A stretch of DNA of 64,000 bases. Origin: Synechococcus lacustris (lineage in GTDB: Bacteria > Cyanobacteriota > Cyanobacteriia > PCC-6307 > Cyanobiaceae). The notes beneath the pieces are model-generated. The model ran no database searches. It had not been told where the DNA came from and was given only the letters and a program-made list of their open reading frames with translations. A program made the position numbers and the translations under genes. The DNA is taken from positions 1-64,000 of the forward strand of contig CAJAQB010000003.1 of assembly GCA_903943975.1 (NCBI GenBank), read 5' to 3'. Positions 8,871 through 18,102 of this stretch are shown piece after piece (positions within the stretch are counted from its first letter, which is position 1; the number at the start of each line of letters is the position of its first letter).

Positions 8871-9332
8871 ATGGCTGAACCAATGCCGCCAGCGCTGCCA
8901 GCGGTGACCCTCGCCCCCCGCCCCTGGCTGGCCCTCGGGCTGCTGGCCCTGGCCGGGGTGCTGCTGCTGATTTGGTGGCCTGCGGCCGCAGGCCTGGGCT
9001 TGTTTGGCTTGTTTCTACTGCTGCAAACGGCGTTGTTGCGCTTGCGCTTTGAGCCTGAGGCCCTGGTGGTGCTGCGCCAGGCGGTGGAAATCCGCCGCTT
9101 CCCCTATGGCGATTGGCGCAGTTGGCGCTTGTTTTGGCCGCCGCTGCCGCTGCTCTTTTATTTCAGGGAAGTAAACAGTATCCATTTTCTGCCGGTGCTT
9201 TTTGATGCCACCACCCTGGCCAGCGAATTGAACCAGCGCCTGGATCCCAGCCTCAGCAGGCCAGCGGCCTGCGCTCCCAGCGCTGAAACTGCAACTGCGG
9301 CTTCAGCTGAAGTTCCTTCCCAGCCCGAATAA
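8871..9332 (+). CDS. DUF3119 family protein
   Basis: The 153-residue protein has two adjoining hydrophobic segments (about residues 19-55), then a PH-like soluble part with LRLRFEPEALVVLR, RRFPYGDWRSWRLFW and FREVNSIHFLPVLFD. This is the pattern of DUF3119, a family found in cyanobacteria and plastids. It starts eight bases after mlaE and precedes the DUF3086 gene, a neighbourhood common in picocyanobacteria. Function unknown; an inner membrane location is likely. Confidence 0.8.
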   Translation: MAEPMPPALPAVTLAPRPWLALGLLALAGVLLLIWWPAAAGLGLFGLFLLLQTALLRLRFEPEALVVLRQAVEIRRFPYGDWRSWRLFWPPLPLLFYFREVNSIHFLPVLFDATTLASELNQRLDPSLSRPAACAPSAETATAASAEVPSQPE

Positions 9333-9492
9333 AGCGGAAGTGCAACAACTCGCCGGCCCGCACGCAAAAGCCACTCAGGTTGGCGATTCCTAGTCCCTGC
9401 TGGGCACTTACCAACTGCACTTGGCCCCCCAGGGCCTTACTCAACCGCCTACGGATCAAGCGCTGCATCGACAGAGATACACCCTGGTTCAT
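9253..9492 (-). CDS. Small conserved-looking hypothetical protein
   Basis: A minus-strand frame from ATG 9492 gives 79 residues. It is more protein-like than a chance antisense frame: MQRLIRRRLSKALGG, QLVSAQQGLGIANLSGFC, then LLHFRFIRAGKELQLKPQLQF with alternating hydrophobic residues. It fills the otherwise empty gap after DUF3119 and overlaps that gene's last 80 bases tail to tail. No function is known to me, and an ATG at 9525 is a possible longer start. Confidence 0.45.
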   Translation of the reverse strand: MNQGVSLSMQRLIRRRLSKALGGQVQLVSAQQGLGIANLSGFCVRAGELLHFRFIRAGKELQLKPQLQFQRWERRPLAC

Positions 9493-9639
9493 TGGCGAAG
9501 CTAATGAATTTCTGCCCTTGTTCATACTCGGGTCGACTTTGAACATGCCCCGCCAGGGGGGGATACTTTGTATCTTGAAACACATTAGCTCCGCCCTTGC
9601 CCTGGCGGTGCCACACTGCCCCCAGCCCCCCAAAGCGCT

Positions 9640-10506
9640 GTGGATGAGCCTTGGCAGCAGCTGGCCCTCCAGGAGCTGCAACTAAAGCGCCAGGAACTGG
9701 AAAGCGAGATCAGCAGCCTCGAAAGTCGCCGGCTGCAACTGCAAAAAGAGATCGACAGCCATTTCGTTGGCCAGGCCGATGGCCTGAGCCGCCGGGTGAA
9801 GGGCTTCCAGGAGTACCTAAACGGTGCCCTGCAGGAGCTCGCCCAGAGCGCCGAACAGCTGCAACTGGTGCCAGAAACCCTGAAGGTGCAGCCCTCACCC
9901 CTCGACCAGCTAGCCAGCAGCGGCGCTGCGGCGCCAACGGAAGCGGCCCCGAGCGTCGCCAGCGGCCTATTCAGCAATGAAGCGGAATTAATTGGCGAGC
10001 GCCTCGGGCGCTATCGCGACAGCCCCGACTTCTATGCCGAACCCTGGCAGCTGCGCCGCAGCCTGGATGACGCCGCCGTGGCTGTGTTGCAAACCTGGTT
10101 CCTGGAGCAGGGGGGACGCGGCGCCCAACCCAGCGGCGGCAGCCGCAGTCGCAACGTGCTGGTGACCTCTGCCGCCATCAGCCTCCTGGGGGAGCTCTAC
10201 GGCGACCGTTTCCAAACCCTGGTGCTGGCCGGCCAACCGGAACGGCTGGGGGAATGGCGAAGGGGCCTACAGGATTGCCTCGGGCTTACCCGGGAGGATT
10301 TCGGGCCCAACAGTGGGGTGGTGCTGTTTGAACGTTCAGATGCCCTGGTGGAACGGGCCGACCGCCTTGAGGAACGGGGGGAATTGCCCTTCATCGTGGT
10401 GGATGCGGCGGAACTCTCCGTAGAGATCCCGATCCTGCAATTCCCGCTCTGGTTGGTGTTTGCCGCCGATGCCCAGGAACTTGCCTACGAAGAGGACCTG
10501 CTGTGA
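9640..10506 (+). CDS. DUF3086 family protein
   Basis: The 288-residue protein starts with a long coiled coil (about residues 5-70, rich in QELESEISSLESRRLQLQKEI) and has a globular C-terminal region with GERLGRYRDSPDFYAEPWQLRRS and LEERGELPFIVVDAAE. That matches DUF3086, a cyanobacterial family of unknown function that usually lies beside DUF3119. GTG 9640 is the start. The stop overlaps the plsY start by four bases, so the two are probably co-expressed. Confidence 0.82.
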   Translation: MDEPWQQLALQELQLKRQELESEISSLESRRLQLQKEIDSHFVGQADGLSRRVKGFQEYLNGALQELAQSAEQLQLVPETLKVQPSPLDQLASSGAAAPTEAAPSVASGLFSNEAELIGERLGRYRDSPDFYAEPWQLRRSLDDAAVAVLQTWFLEQGGRGAQPSGGSRSRNVLVTSAAISLLGELYGDRFQTLVLAGQPERLGEWRRGLQDCLGLTREDFGPNSGVVLFERSDALVERADRLEERGELPFIVVDAAELSVEIPILQFPLWLVFAADAQELAYEEDLL

Positions 10507-11123
10507 ACGACCCCCTAACCAACCTCGCCCTGCCAGCGCTGGTGCTGCTGGCCGCCTATCTGCTCGGCTCAATCCCCAGCGGCTACCTGGCGGGGCGCTG
10601 GTGTGCCGGCATTGATTTGCGCACACTCGGCTCCGGTTCCACCGGCGCCACCAACGTGCTGCGCCAGGTGGGCAAAGGCCCCGCCCTGGTGGTGTTTCTG
10701 GTGGATGTGCTCAAGGGCACGGCCGCCGTGCTGCTGGCCAAGGCCCTACTGGGGGCCGATGCCCATGGCTGGCTGGTGGCCGCCGGCCTAGGGGCCCTGG
10801 CTGGCCACAGCTGGCCCCTGTGGCTGGGGGGTAAGGGGGGTAAGGCGGTGGCCACGGGTCTTGGCATGCTGCTGGGGCTGGTGCCGGCCGTGGGGCTGGC
10901 CTGCCTCGGGATCTTTCTGGCCCTGTTCAGCATTAGCCGGATCGTTTCCCTCGCCAGCCTCGGGGCGGCCTTCAGCCTGCCGCTGCTGATGCTCGCCGCC
11001 GGGGCACCGGCCGCCTACCTAGCCCTCGGGCTGCTGGCGGGGCTGCTGGTGATCTGGCGCCACCGCAGCAACCTGCAACGGCTGCTGGCGGGCACGGAGC
11101 CCCGCATCGGCAGCAAAACCTAA
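10503..11123 (+). CDS. plsY: Glycerol-3-phosphate acyltransferase PlsY
   Basis: The 206-residue membrane protein acylates glycerol-3-phosphate using acyl-phosphate, the first step of phospholipid synthesis. All three family motifs are visible: GSIPSGYLAG (motif 1), GSGSTGATNVLR with the following KGPALVVFLVD (phosphate loop), and GHSWPLWLGGKGGKAVATGLG (motif 2), followed by SLASLGAAF (motif 3). Five or so membrane segments fit the family. GTG 10503 overlaps the DUF3086 stop. Confidence 0.95.
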   Translation: MNDPLTNLALPALVLLAAYLLGSIPSGYLAGRWCAGIDLRTLGSGSTGATNVLRQVGKGPALVVFLVDVLKGTAAVLLAKALLGADAHGWLVAAGLGALAGHSWPLWLGGKGGKAVATGLGMLLGLVPAVGLACLGIFLALFSISRIVSLASLGAAFSLPLLMLAAGAPAAYLALGLLAGLLVIWRHRSNLQRLLAGTEPRIGSKT

Positions 11124-11142
11124 GCGAGGGCCAGGTAGCGAA

Positions 11143-11973
11143 TTAGCCCAAGGCCCGACTGCGTTCCGAGGCGGTGAGCACCGCCTCAATCAGGGCGGAG
11201 CGCAGCCCCGCCTGCTCCAGCACCCGCAGGCCAGCGATGGTGGTGCCCGCTGGGCTACTCACCATGTCCTTGAGCTCCCCGGGGTGCAGCCCCTGCTGCT
11301 CCAGCAGGGCCATGCTGCCGCTCAACATCTTCTGGGCCAGGGGGGTGGCCAGGGCCCGGGGCAAGCCGGCGGCCACGGCCCCATCGGCCAGGGCCTCCAC
11401 CACCAGGGCCGCAAAGGCCGGTCCGGAGGAGGTGAGGGCCAGGAAGCCATCCAGTTGGCTTTCCGGCAGTTCAAACACCTCCCCCACCAGGCCAAACCAG
11501 CGCTGCACCTGCTGGCGCTGGCTAGGGCTCACATCCCCTCCATAGGCAAGCCCCACCAGGCCCTGGCGCACCAAAGCTGGCGTGTTGGGTACGGCCCGCA
11601 CCACCCGCCAGCCGGGGAAACTGGCCTGCAACCGCTCCAGCCGCACCCCCGCTAGCACGGAGATCAACAGGGGGGCGTCGCCGTTGGCCTGGGGGGCAGG
11701 GGGGCCCAAGGGGGCCAACTGGTGCAACAAAGCATCGAGCTGCTGGGGCTTAATCGCCAGCAACACAAACTTGGCGCCAAGGGCGGGGCGGGGATCAAGC
11801 CCCACGCTGATCTCAAAACGGTCACTGAGCTGCTGGGCCGAGGCAGCGCTGGCCACACAGGCCTGCAGCTGGGGGCGGCTCAGCTCGCCGCTCTCCAGCA
11901 AGGGCTGCAACAGCGCCTGGGCCATGCGGCCCAGGCCGATCACCCCAAGGGAAAGCTCAGCCGCTGATGACAT
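11143..11973 (-). CDS. proC: Pyrroline-5-carboxylate reductase
   Basis: The 276-residue enzyme reduces pyrroline-5-carboxylate to proline with NAD(P)H. It has the dinucleotide-binding start [13 protein letters not shown], the [11 protein letters not shown] strand, [10 protein letters not shown], and the C-terminal signature [21 protein letters not shown] with [15 protein letters not shown]. Its ATG lies 17 bases inside the 3' end of sepF, so it closes the der-to-proC operon. Confidence 0.95.
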   Translation of the reverse strand: MSSAAELSLGVIGLGRMAQALLQPLLESGELSRPQLQACVASAASAQQLSDRFEISVGLDPRPALGAKFVLLAIKPQQLDALLHQLAPLGPPAPQANGDAPLLISVLAGVRLERLQASFPGWRVVRAVPNTPALVRQGLVGLAYGGDVSPSQRQQVQRWFGLVGEVFELPESQLDGFLALTSSGPAFAALVVEALADGAVAAGLPRALATPLAQKMLSGSMALLEQQGLHPGELKDMVSSPAGTTIAGLRVLEQAGLRSALIEAVLTASERSRALG

Positions 11974-12508
11974 CCTGGCGACCCCAGGCGGGGCTGGGGG
12001 CTGCCGGTTGATCGGCGCTGCTGTCTCGGCTCATCACGCTGGGGGAAGCGGATTCCTCGGAACTGGCGGTGGTCACCGTCACACAGCTGGGGGCAAACAG
12101 GAAAATGCTTTCCCCCACCCGCTCCTGGTGGCCATCAATGGCAAAGGTGCCGCCGGCCACGAAATCCACCGCCCGCTGGGCCTGGTCGGGTTCCATCATC
12201 GTGAGGTTAAGGATGATGGTTTTGCGTTCCCGCAGGGCCTGGATCGCCTTGGGCATTTCATCGAAACTGCGGGGTTCCATCACCATCACCTCCGCAGCGG
12301 CGGAGGAAATGCCCGGCATGCCAATCACGTTGGAGCCGATAAAGCTGTCACCCACATCAAATTGACCCATCGAGGCCAGGGCGCCGCCGCGGCCAAAACT
12401 GGACTCAGCCGGTTCCACCTGCTCCTCGTACTCCAGGTCGTCGTCGTAGTCACCGTCTAGGTAGTCATCGCCGGTGACAACCGATTTCAGACGTGAAAAC
12501 AACGACAC
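11957..12508 (-). CDS. sepF: Cell division protein SepF
   Basis: The 183-residue protein opens with [17 protein letters not shown], a membrane-binding amphipathic helix, then an acidic linker. The SepF domain follows: [37 protein letters not shown] and [22 protein letters not shown]. SepF anchors FtsZ to the membrane and bundles it; the cyanobacterial form was named Cdv2. It lies downstream of pipY as in many cyanobacteria and Gram-positives. A second, much shorter SepF domain is encoded at 58564-58782. Confidence 0.95.
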   Translation of the reverse strand: MSLFSRLKSVVTGDDYLDGDYDDDLEYEEQVEPAESSFGRGGALASMGQFDVGDSFIGSNVIGMPGISSAAAEVMVMEPRSFDEMPKAIQALRERKTIILNLTMMEPDQAQRAVDFVAGGTFAIDGHQERVGESIFLFAPSCVTVTTASSEESASPSVMSRDSSADQPAAPSPAWGRQDVISG

Positions 12509-12570
12509 CGTCTGGGCCTCTCATGACGTGATGCCCCTAGATAGCGTCCAGAAGCGACCGCTGCAACCTT

Positions 12571-13245
12571 TCAGTCACAGGTTGCTGGGATTTTATCGGG
12601 GTTTTGGGCCTGGCCAAACAGGCCGCCGCCGATCCGCACCAGGGTGCTGCCACTTGCAACGGCTAGGGGCCAGTCGCCGCTCATGCCCATGGAGCGGCCC
12701 GGCAAACCCAGCTCAGTCCCCAGTTGGCAGGCCTGCTCAAACAGGGCCGTGAGCAGCTGGGCCTCAAGACCAAAGGGCGGCATCACCATCACCCCCAGCC
12801 AGTTGAGCGCCGGCAAGGTTCTCAGCTGGGGCCAAAGGCGCCGCAGTTCCTGGGGGTCAAAGCCGGTTTTTGTGGGGTCTGGCAGCAACTTCACCTGGGC
12901 ATAGAGCCGCGGCCCATGGCCCCCCTCCAGGGCAATCCGGCTGATCCGTTCCGCTAGGGCGGCGCCATCAACCCCATGGAAGGTGCTGAAACAGGCCAGC
13001 AGGGGCCGCACCTTATTGGCCTGGATTCGACCGATGAAATGCCAATCCAGATCTGGCAGGTCTTGCAGCTCGGCCTGCTTGGCCTGGGCCTCCTGCAGAC
13101 GGTTTTCGCCAAAACTGCGCTGGCCCTCGCCATACAACTCGCGGATCTGGGCCGCCGGCTGCCCCTTGCTCACCGCCAGCAACTGCACCGCCGGGGGCAA
13201 CTGCTGACGCAACAAGCGCAGCCGCTCAACCAGGGGGGAGGCCAT
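12571..13245 (-). CDS. pipY: PLP homeostasis protein PipY (YggS family)
   Basis: The 224-residue protein is a YggS/PLPBP family member: LLAVSKGQPAAQI with the PLP-binding Lys, FGENRLQEAQAKQ, WHFIGRIQANKVR, and the late GMSGDWPLAVASGSTLVRIG that binds the phosphate. These proteins hold pyridoxal phosphate without known enzyme activity. In Synechococcus elongatus the gene directly follows pipX and the two are functionally linked, which the order here repeats (39 bases apart). Confidence 0.92.
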   Translation of the reverse strand: MASPLVERLRLLRQQLPPAVQLLAVSKGQPAAQIRELYGEGQRSFGENRLQEAQAKQAELQDLPDLDWHFIGRIQANKVRPLLACFSTFHGVDGAALAERISRIALEGGHGPRLYAQVKLLPDPTKTGFDPQELRRLWPQLRTLPALNWLGVMVMPPFGLEAQLLTALFEQACQLGTELGLPGRSMGMSGDWPLAVASGSTLVRIGGGLFGQAQNPDKIPATCD

Positions 13246-13283
13246 AGCCGCCAGGGCAAAGGAGAAAAAGCAGGCCTAACAAC

Positions 13284-13550
13284 TCAGATGAAAGTGAGAT
13301 CAAACAGCTTCTGCCACATCGCTAAATCAACGGACTGCTGCCGCCGTTCCCGCATCAGATTCTGTTCCGCCAGGAAACGGGCATCCAGCAGCGGTATCGA
13401 ATCAAAACTGGCCCCCCGGGCTTGGTGGGTGACCCGGAAAAACATCCGTTGGGCATAAAGGGTGGCATACACCTCCTGGTGCTCCCCCGCCGGACAAACC
13501 CGATACAGCAGTCCGAAGTTGGGGTGATTCAGATATCTCTCAGCGCTCAC
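13284..13550 (-). CDS. pipX: NtcA coactivator PipX
   Basis: The 88-residue protein aligns by eye with PipX: YLNHPNFGLLYRVC, then the Tudor-like strands ATLYAQRMFFRVTH, and two C-terminal helices ending MWQKLFDLTFI. PipX swaps between PII and the nitrogen regulator NtcA according to 2-oxoglutarate level. GTG 13550 gives the conserved N-terminus; the open frame upstream is low-complexity antisense of cbiQ and is not coding. Next to pipY. Confidence 0.93.
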   Translation of the reverse strand: MSAERYLNHPNFGLLYRVCPAGEHQEVYATLYAQRMFFRVTHQARGASFDSIPLLDARFLAEQNLMRERRQQSVDLAMWQKLFDLTFI

Positions 13551-13576
13551 TGGGTGCTTCTCCCATGGAATCCGGC

Positions 13577-14455
13577 TTAAACGCTGCCGAACTGCAGCCG
13601 TAGGGCTAGCAGTAGCAGCAACACAAAACAACCGGCCCCATCCAACCAGACCGCCGGTTGCGGGGGCAGGCGCAACTCCCTGGGGGCCCGCCAGCCCCCC
13701 CCCCGGGCCAGTAAAGCCTCCGCCCCCTGCTCCGCCCGCAACAACACATTGGCCAGCAGCCGTTCCCCCACCGCCAGCACCAAGCCCAAAGACCCATTCC
13801 AACCCAGCTGGCGCAGGTTCACCGCCCGGGTGGCCAGGGAGCGCAGCAGGTTTTGAAACTCCTCCTGGGCCAGGGGTAAAAAGCGCAGGGCCAGTAACAA
13901 CTCAAAACCAAGCCGATCCACCGGCAGGCCCAGCCGGGCCAGGGGCTGCAACAGGGCACTGATCGCCCAGGCCAATTCCTCCGCTGGGGTGCTCACCAGC
14001 AGCAGGTTGGCGCTATGGATAACGGTGAATAACAGGCTGGCGGTGTTTACCCCCAGCTCCGCCGAACGGCGGGTGATCCGCAGGGGCCCCGCCTCCAGCA
14101 GTAGCCAACGGGGGCCCGCCGGCAGGGGCGCCACCGAGAGTTCGTGGGGGGGCCGCTGCAGCGGCAGGGGCCGCTCCTGGCTGCTGGGCAGCAACGCCGC
14201 CAGCAGCCCCACACAAAGGCTGAGGGCCAGCAGCCCGGGGAGGCTGCGGCGCCAGAGCCGCAGGGGCAGGCCACTGGCAACGGTAATTACCAGTAACAAA
14301 GCCACCAGTCCCAAGCGCCAACCGGGACCCGCCAGCACCGGCGTGAGCAAAAAGGCGAGGGTCCAGGCGAACTTGAGGCGGGGATCCAGCCGCCGCAACC
14401 AGCCGCCTTCCCCATCCACGTACTGGCCAATCGGCAGCTGTCGCAGCCAGTCCAT
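13577..14455 (-). CDS. EcfT/CbiQ-family transporter transmembrane protein
   Basis: The 292-residue protein has the CbiQ/EcfT layout: LDPRLKFAWTLAFLL at the start, several membrane segments, and the coupling-helix region with FLPLAQEEFQNLLRSLATRA and, further on, LLRAEQGAEALLARG (the second A-R-G motif). It would be the transmembrane scaffold of an energy-coupling factor importer for a vitamin or metal. No ATPase or substrate-binding component is adjacent. Its ATG shares a base with the der stop. Confidence 0.85.
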   Translation of the reverse strand: MDWLRQLPIGQYVDGEGGWLRRLDPRLKFAWTLAFLLTPVLAGPGWRLGLVALLLVITVASGLPLRLWRRSLPGLLALSLCVGLLAALLPSSQERPLPLQRPPHELSVAPLPAGPRWLLLEAGPLRITRRSAELGVNTASLLFTVIHSANLLLVSTPAEELAWAISALLQPLARLGLPVDRLGFELLLALRFLPLAQEEFQNLLRSLATRAVNLRQLGWNGSLGLVLAVGERLLANVLLRAEQGAEALLARGGGWRAPRELRLPPQPAVWLDGAGCFVLLLLLALRLQFGSV

Positions 14456-15816
14456 CAGCGATTAGCAGCCCTGGCCTGTTCCTTCTCGGCGTCCCGTTCC
14501 TGTTTGCCCCGCCAGAACAAACGCACGGGGGAGCCTTCAAAACCAAGGCCCTCCCGGATCTGCCGTTCCACGTAACGGCGGTAGGTGTCGCCAAACAGCT
14601 TCGGTTCGTTCACGAACAGGGTGAAACTCGGGGGTCGCACCGCCACCTGGGTGCCGTAATAAAGGCGCCCCTGGCGGCCGCCGCGGGTGGTGGGTGGACT
14701 GCGCCAGCTGAGGGCCTCCTGCAGCACCTCGTTGACCACAGAGGTGGACACCCGGCGCCGGTGTTGCTCCACCGCCAGGGCCGCCAGGGGGAAGATGCGC
14801 TCCACCCGCTGCCCCTTGAGGGCGGAGATAAACAACATCGGCGCCCATTCAAGGAAATAGAGCTTGGAGCGCAGGTGCTTTTCCATCGCCGGCAGGGTGT
14901 GGCTGTCCTTCTCGATCAAGTCCCACTTGTTGACCACCACCACGCAGGCGCGGCCGTCTTCCTCGATGCGGCCCGCCAGGCGTTGGTCCTGCTCGGTGAC
15001 CCCCTCCTCCGCATCAATCACCAGCACACACACATCACTGCGCTCAATCGCCTTGAAGCTGCGGTTGATGCCAAAGAATTCAGGGCCGTAGCTAACGCTG
15101 CGGCGGCGGCGAATCCCAGCGGTATCCAGCAACTTCCAGGGTTTGCCCTCCCGCTCGATGGTGGTGTCGATCGTGTCGCGGGTGGTGCCCCGGATCGGGC
15201 TCACGATCGAGCGGTTCTCGCCACAGATTGAATTGAGCAGGCTGGATTTGCCCACGTTGGGCCTACCGATGATCGCCAGTTGAATCGGCTCCTCCGTGGC
15301 CTCATCGCCGAGGCTGGGGGGCAGAAAGGTGAGCACCTTGTCGAGTAGATCGCCGGTGCCGGCCCCATGGATGGCCGAGATCGCGTGGGGTTCACCTAGG
15401 CCTAGGCCCCAAAACTCGGCCGCCATCGACAGCCCCTGGTCGGGGGACTCGCACTTATTAACCGCCAGCAGCACCGGGCAAGTCTGGCTCCGCAACCATT
15501 CGGCGATCGTTTCATCGGCGGCGGTGATGCCCTGCTGACCGTCGACGATCACCACGGCCACCGAGGCCTCGGCCATGGCCAGCCGGGCCTGCTCCCGAAT
15601 TTCCGGCAGGTATTCACTGTCGTCGTCGAAGACGAGCCCCCCGGTATCCACCACCTTGAAAGTGCGATCCCCCCAGTAACCCTCCTGGTAGGTGCGGTCC
15701 CTCGTCATGCCGGGCTGATCGTGAACGATCGCCTCCCGACTGCGGCAGAGCCGGTTCACCAGCGTGGACTTGCCCACATTGGGTCGCCCGATGATGGCCA
15801 CCACCGGCAGAGCCAC
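14455..15816 (-). CDS. der: Ribosome-assembly GTPase Der (EngA)
   Basis: The 453-residue protein contains two tandem GTPase domains, each with GRPNVGKS (residues 10-17 and about 184-191), DTGG or DTAG switch II motifs and NKxD boxes (NKCESPD and NKWDLIE). A C-terminal KH-like domain follows. Der is needed for 50S ribosome maturation. It is the first gene of the minus-strand run to proC, with 96 bases to the divergent porin gene. Confidence 0.96.
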   Translation of the reverse strand: MALPVVAIIGRPNVGKSTLVNRLCRSREAIVHDQPGMTRDRTYQEGYWGDRTFKVVDTGGLVFDDDSEYLPEIREQARLAMAEASVAVVIVDGQQGITAADETIAEWLRSQTCPVLLAVNKCESPDQGLSMAAEFWGLGLGEPHAISAIHGAGTGDLLDKVLTFLPPSLGDEATEEPIQLAIIGRPNVGKSSLLNSICGENRSIVSPIRGTTRDTIDTTIEREGKPWKLLDTAGIRRRRSVSYGPEFFGINRSFKAIERSDVCVLVIDAEEGVTEQDQRLAGRIEEDGRACVVVVNKWDLIEKDSHTLPAMEKHLRSKLYFLEWAPMLFISALKGQRVERIFPLAALAVEQHRRRVSTSVVNEVLQEALSWRSPPTTRGGRQGRLYYGTQVAVRPPSFTLFVNEPKLFGDTYRRYVERQIREGLGFEGSPVRLFWRGKQERDAEKEQARAANR

Positions 15817-15912
15817 GGCTCCTCTCCTTTATGTATTGCGTTCTTATGACCCTACAGGTAAGCCTTAAACACAATTTCCTACAACCAGAGCAATTCAAAT
15901 GCGGTTCCAGCG

Positions 15913-17220
15913 ATGGGAAGCCTGCTCTGCCTGTTGCTTCTGACCGCTGGCTTGATCCCCCTGACCCCGGCCTTGGCGGCCGAGGAGCAGCCCGGCGCTT
16001 ACCCGAGCCTGGCGGAATGGTGGGAAGGGGAAGGTTTGCTTGCCCCGGGGGCGGGGCCGCTGAAGGGCCTCAAAGCTGAGGGCCTGGAGCTGGGGGGCAA
16101 GTACTACGGCGCCCTATTCGGCATCCAAAACTCGGCCGGTGGAGCGGCCAGCCCCTGGGACGATGGCGGCCAACTGAACCTCAGCCTCAATGCCGGCCGA
16201 CTGCTACAGATCCCGGCCCTGCAAAAGCTGAAGTTCAACCTGCAGGGCCGTTGGCGGGAACCGAGTCTCTATGCCGACCCAAACACCTATGTGGCTGGCA
16301 ACAGCATGTTTGATCCCTCCAACTGGGCCTCAGGCACCGGTTGGCGCTTCCTGCAGGCCAATGCTGAATTCAGTGATTCCCTCGGCAGCGGCAGTCCCAA
16401 CCTGCTCTGGCTAAAGGGGGGCTGGGTGCAGCCCCGCTATGAATTCGCCCTGCAACCCCTAAGCGACAAATTCCTCAACAATGCGGTGAATAGCGCCAAG
16501 GGGATCGGCGGCAACATCCCCTTCTCCAGCAGCCTCAGCACCTGGGGCGCCATGGCCCAACTAAACCCAGACCCCTCCCTGGCCTTCAAAGCTGGGCTAT
16601 TCATGGCCTATCCCACGGCCACCGCCTCCAGCAACCACGGCCTCTGGTTTGAAGGGGATGTGAATAGCAACCAAAACAGCCTGATGGCCATGGTGGAATT
16701 CAGCCTGCGGCCCCAGCTAGACCACGGTCGCCTGCCCGGCCGCATCACCCTGGGGGGCTACAGCTACAACAACGTGACCAGTAGATCCGCCGCCAAAAGC
16801 AATGCCAACTACGGGCTGCAAACCGGTGCCTACCTGCAGCTGGATCAGCAACTGAGCCGCGAGGGGGATGCCAAAGCCGGCAGCGAAATCCAGGGACTCT
16901 CCAGCTTCAACATGCTGATGCTTGCCCCCGAGGAAAACAATCAATTCCCCCTTTATTTCCATACCGGACTCAACTACACGGGCCTGATTCCCGGCCGCGA
17001 CAACGATGCCCTGGTCGCCTCGATCGCCTACGGCGCCTACTCCCCCTACAACCCCGGCCCAGTAAAAACCTCCACGGTTTTTCTGGAGGGTGGTTATCAC
17101 ATCGCCCTCAATCGTTGGCTGGATCTCTATCCATTTGTGCAATGGTCGGTGCGGCCCAATGGCAGCTCAAGCCTGGCGGATGCCACGGTGCTTGGTTTCG
17201 GCACCAGCGTGAAATTTTGA
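15913..17220 (+). CDS. OprB-family carbohydrate-selective porin
   Basis: The 435-residue protein has a signal peptide ending near LTPALAAEEQ and then beta-strand-rich sequence typical of OprB porins: GKYYGALFGIQNSAGG, WLKGGWVQPRYEFALQ, and a final strand ending in FGTSVKF with a terminal Phe, the outer-membrane insertion mark. No SLH domain is visible, unlike the major cyanobacterial SomA-type porins. ATG 15913 fits the signal peptide; an ATG at 15899 is out of frame. Confidence 0.8.
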   Translation: MGSLLCLLLLTAGLIPLTPALAAEEQPGAYPSLAEWWEGEGLLAPGAGPLKGLKAEGLELGGKYYGALFGIQNSAGGAASPWDDGGQLNLSLNAGRLLQIPALQKLKFNLQGRWREPSLYADPNTYVAGNSMFDPSNWASGTGWRFLQANAEFSDSLGSGSPNLLWLKGGWVQPRYEFALQPLSDKFLNNAVNSAKGIGGNIPFSSSLSTWGAMAQLNPDPSLAFKAGLFMAYPTATASSNHGLWFEGDVNSNQNSLMAMVEFSLRPQLDHGRLPGRITLGGYSYNNVTSRSAAKSNANYGLQTGAYLQLDQQLSREGDAKAGSEIQGLSSFNMLMLAPEENNQFPLYFHTGLNYTGLIPGRDNDALVASIAYGAYSPYNPGPVKTSTVFLEGGYHIALNRWLDLYPFVQWSVRPNGSSSLADATVLGFGTSVKF

Positions 17221-17308
17221 GCTATTTCCTGAGCTGTTTATTTTTCCTTTAAAAGGCTTAATCAAGCCAAAGAGATTAGCTCTGTTTACCGAGGGGCCGG
17301 GCCTTTTA

Positions 17309-17731
17309 TTGCTAGCCCTTGGGCAGTTGCCTGCGCCCATCGGCGCCCTGGCGATGTTCGATCTAATCACCAGCATCGTGGTCGACCTTTCCGACCAAAA
17401 GCTCTACGCCTACAACGGTGCCGAACTGGTGCGCGCCATTGCGGTGAGTTCCGGCAAAGCTGGCACCCCCACCCCCACCTACAGCAGCCAGGTGCAGTCC
17501 AAGCACGAAACGGTAACCATGCATGGCCGCGACTATGTGGCCCCTGGCGTGCCTTGGGCCCTCTGCCTAGACGGCGGCATGATTTGTTTGCACGGGGCCC
17601 CCTGGCAGGAGGCCGCCGGTGAAGCCTTCGGGGTGCCCCGCAGCCATGGCTGCGTGCGGATGCCCACCCAGCAAGCCAAATGGCTCTACCAACGGGTTAG
17701 CCCAGGCACCCCGGTGACGATTCAGCTTTGA
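17309..17731 (+). CDS. L,D-transpeptidase (YkuD domain)
   Basis: The 140-residue protein carries the YkuD catalytic motif CLHG...SHGCVRM (VPRSHGCVRMPTQQA), whose Cys attacks peptidoglycan stem peptides to make 3-3 cross-links. The core begins ITSIVVDLSDQKLYAYNG. TTG 17309 gives a short hydrophobic leader; ATG 17354 would remove it, and the frame is open farther upstream without an ATG or GTG. The start is therefore uncertain. It overlaps the convergent DUF1823 gene by ten bases. Confidence 0.85.
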   Translation: MLALGQLPAPIGALAMFDLITSIVVDLSDQKLYAYNGAELVRAIAVSSGKAGTPTPTYSSQVQSKHETVTMHGRDYVAPGVPWALCLDGGMICLHGAPWQEAAGEAFGVPRSHGCVRMPTQQAKWLYQRVSPGTPVTIQL

Positions 17732-18102
17732 TCAGCCAGCTGCCGCCGCCAGGCCAGCAGCCAACTAACGGCCGTGGCCCGGCGGGTGCGGCGGGGTATC
17801 AGCTCCCCAATCCGGTACCCCTTGAAGCCCAGCTCCTGCTTGAGCAGTTGTTTGTAGGCCGCCGGGATTGAACGGGTGAGCATCACGGTGGGGGGCCGCT
17901 CAGCGATGAAATTGGGGGCGGTGGGATAGGAGTCTCGCCAAGCGCCGGGGGTTTGGGGACCAGCCGGCCAGGGCAACTCGCCAGCGGGCACATAACCGAG
18001 CCGCTCCCAGATCAGCTGGCACACCTGCTGATCCTCGATCTTGTCGTTGAGGATTTCCCAGAGCAGCCCATCGCTGATCGAGCCGGGCAACGGATCATTC
18101 AT
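17722..18102 (-). CDS. DUF1823 family protein
   Basis: The 126-residue protein matches the cyanobacterial DUF1823 pattern: LLWEILNDKIEDQQVCQLIWERLGYV, then APNFIAERPPTVMLTRSIPAAYKQLLKQELGFKGY and a basic C-terminus RRTRRATAVSWLL. Function is unknown. Its start overlaps the end of the upstream histidine phosphatase gene by four bases, so they are likely co-transcribed. Confidence 0.75.
   Translation of the reverse strand: MNDPLPGSISDGLLWEILNDKIEDQQVCQLIWERLGYVPAGELPWPAGPQTPGAWRDSYPTAPNFIAERPPTVMLTRSIPAAYKQLLKQELGFKGYRIGELIPRRTRRATAVSWLLAWRRQLADQS

Noticed and set aside
11582-12460. Long plus-strand frame of 292 codons
   Set aside because: Antisense of proC and sepF, which have clear family motifs; the translation is low-complexity.
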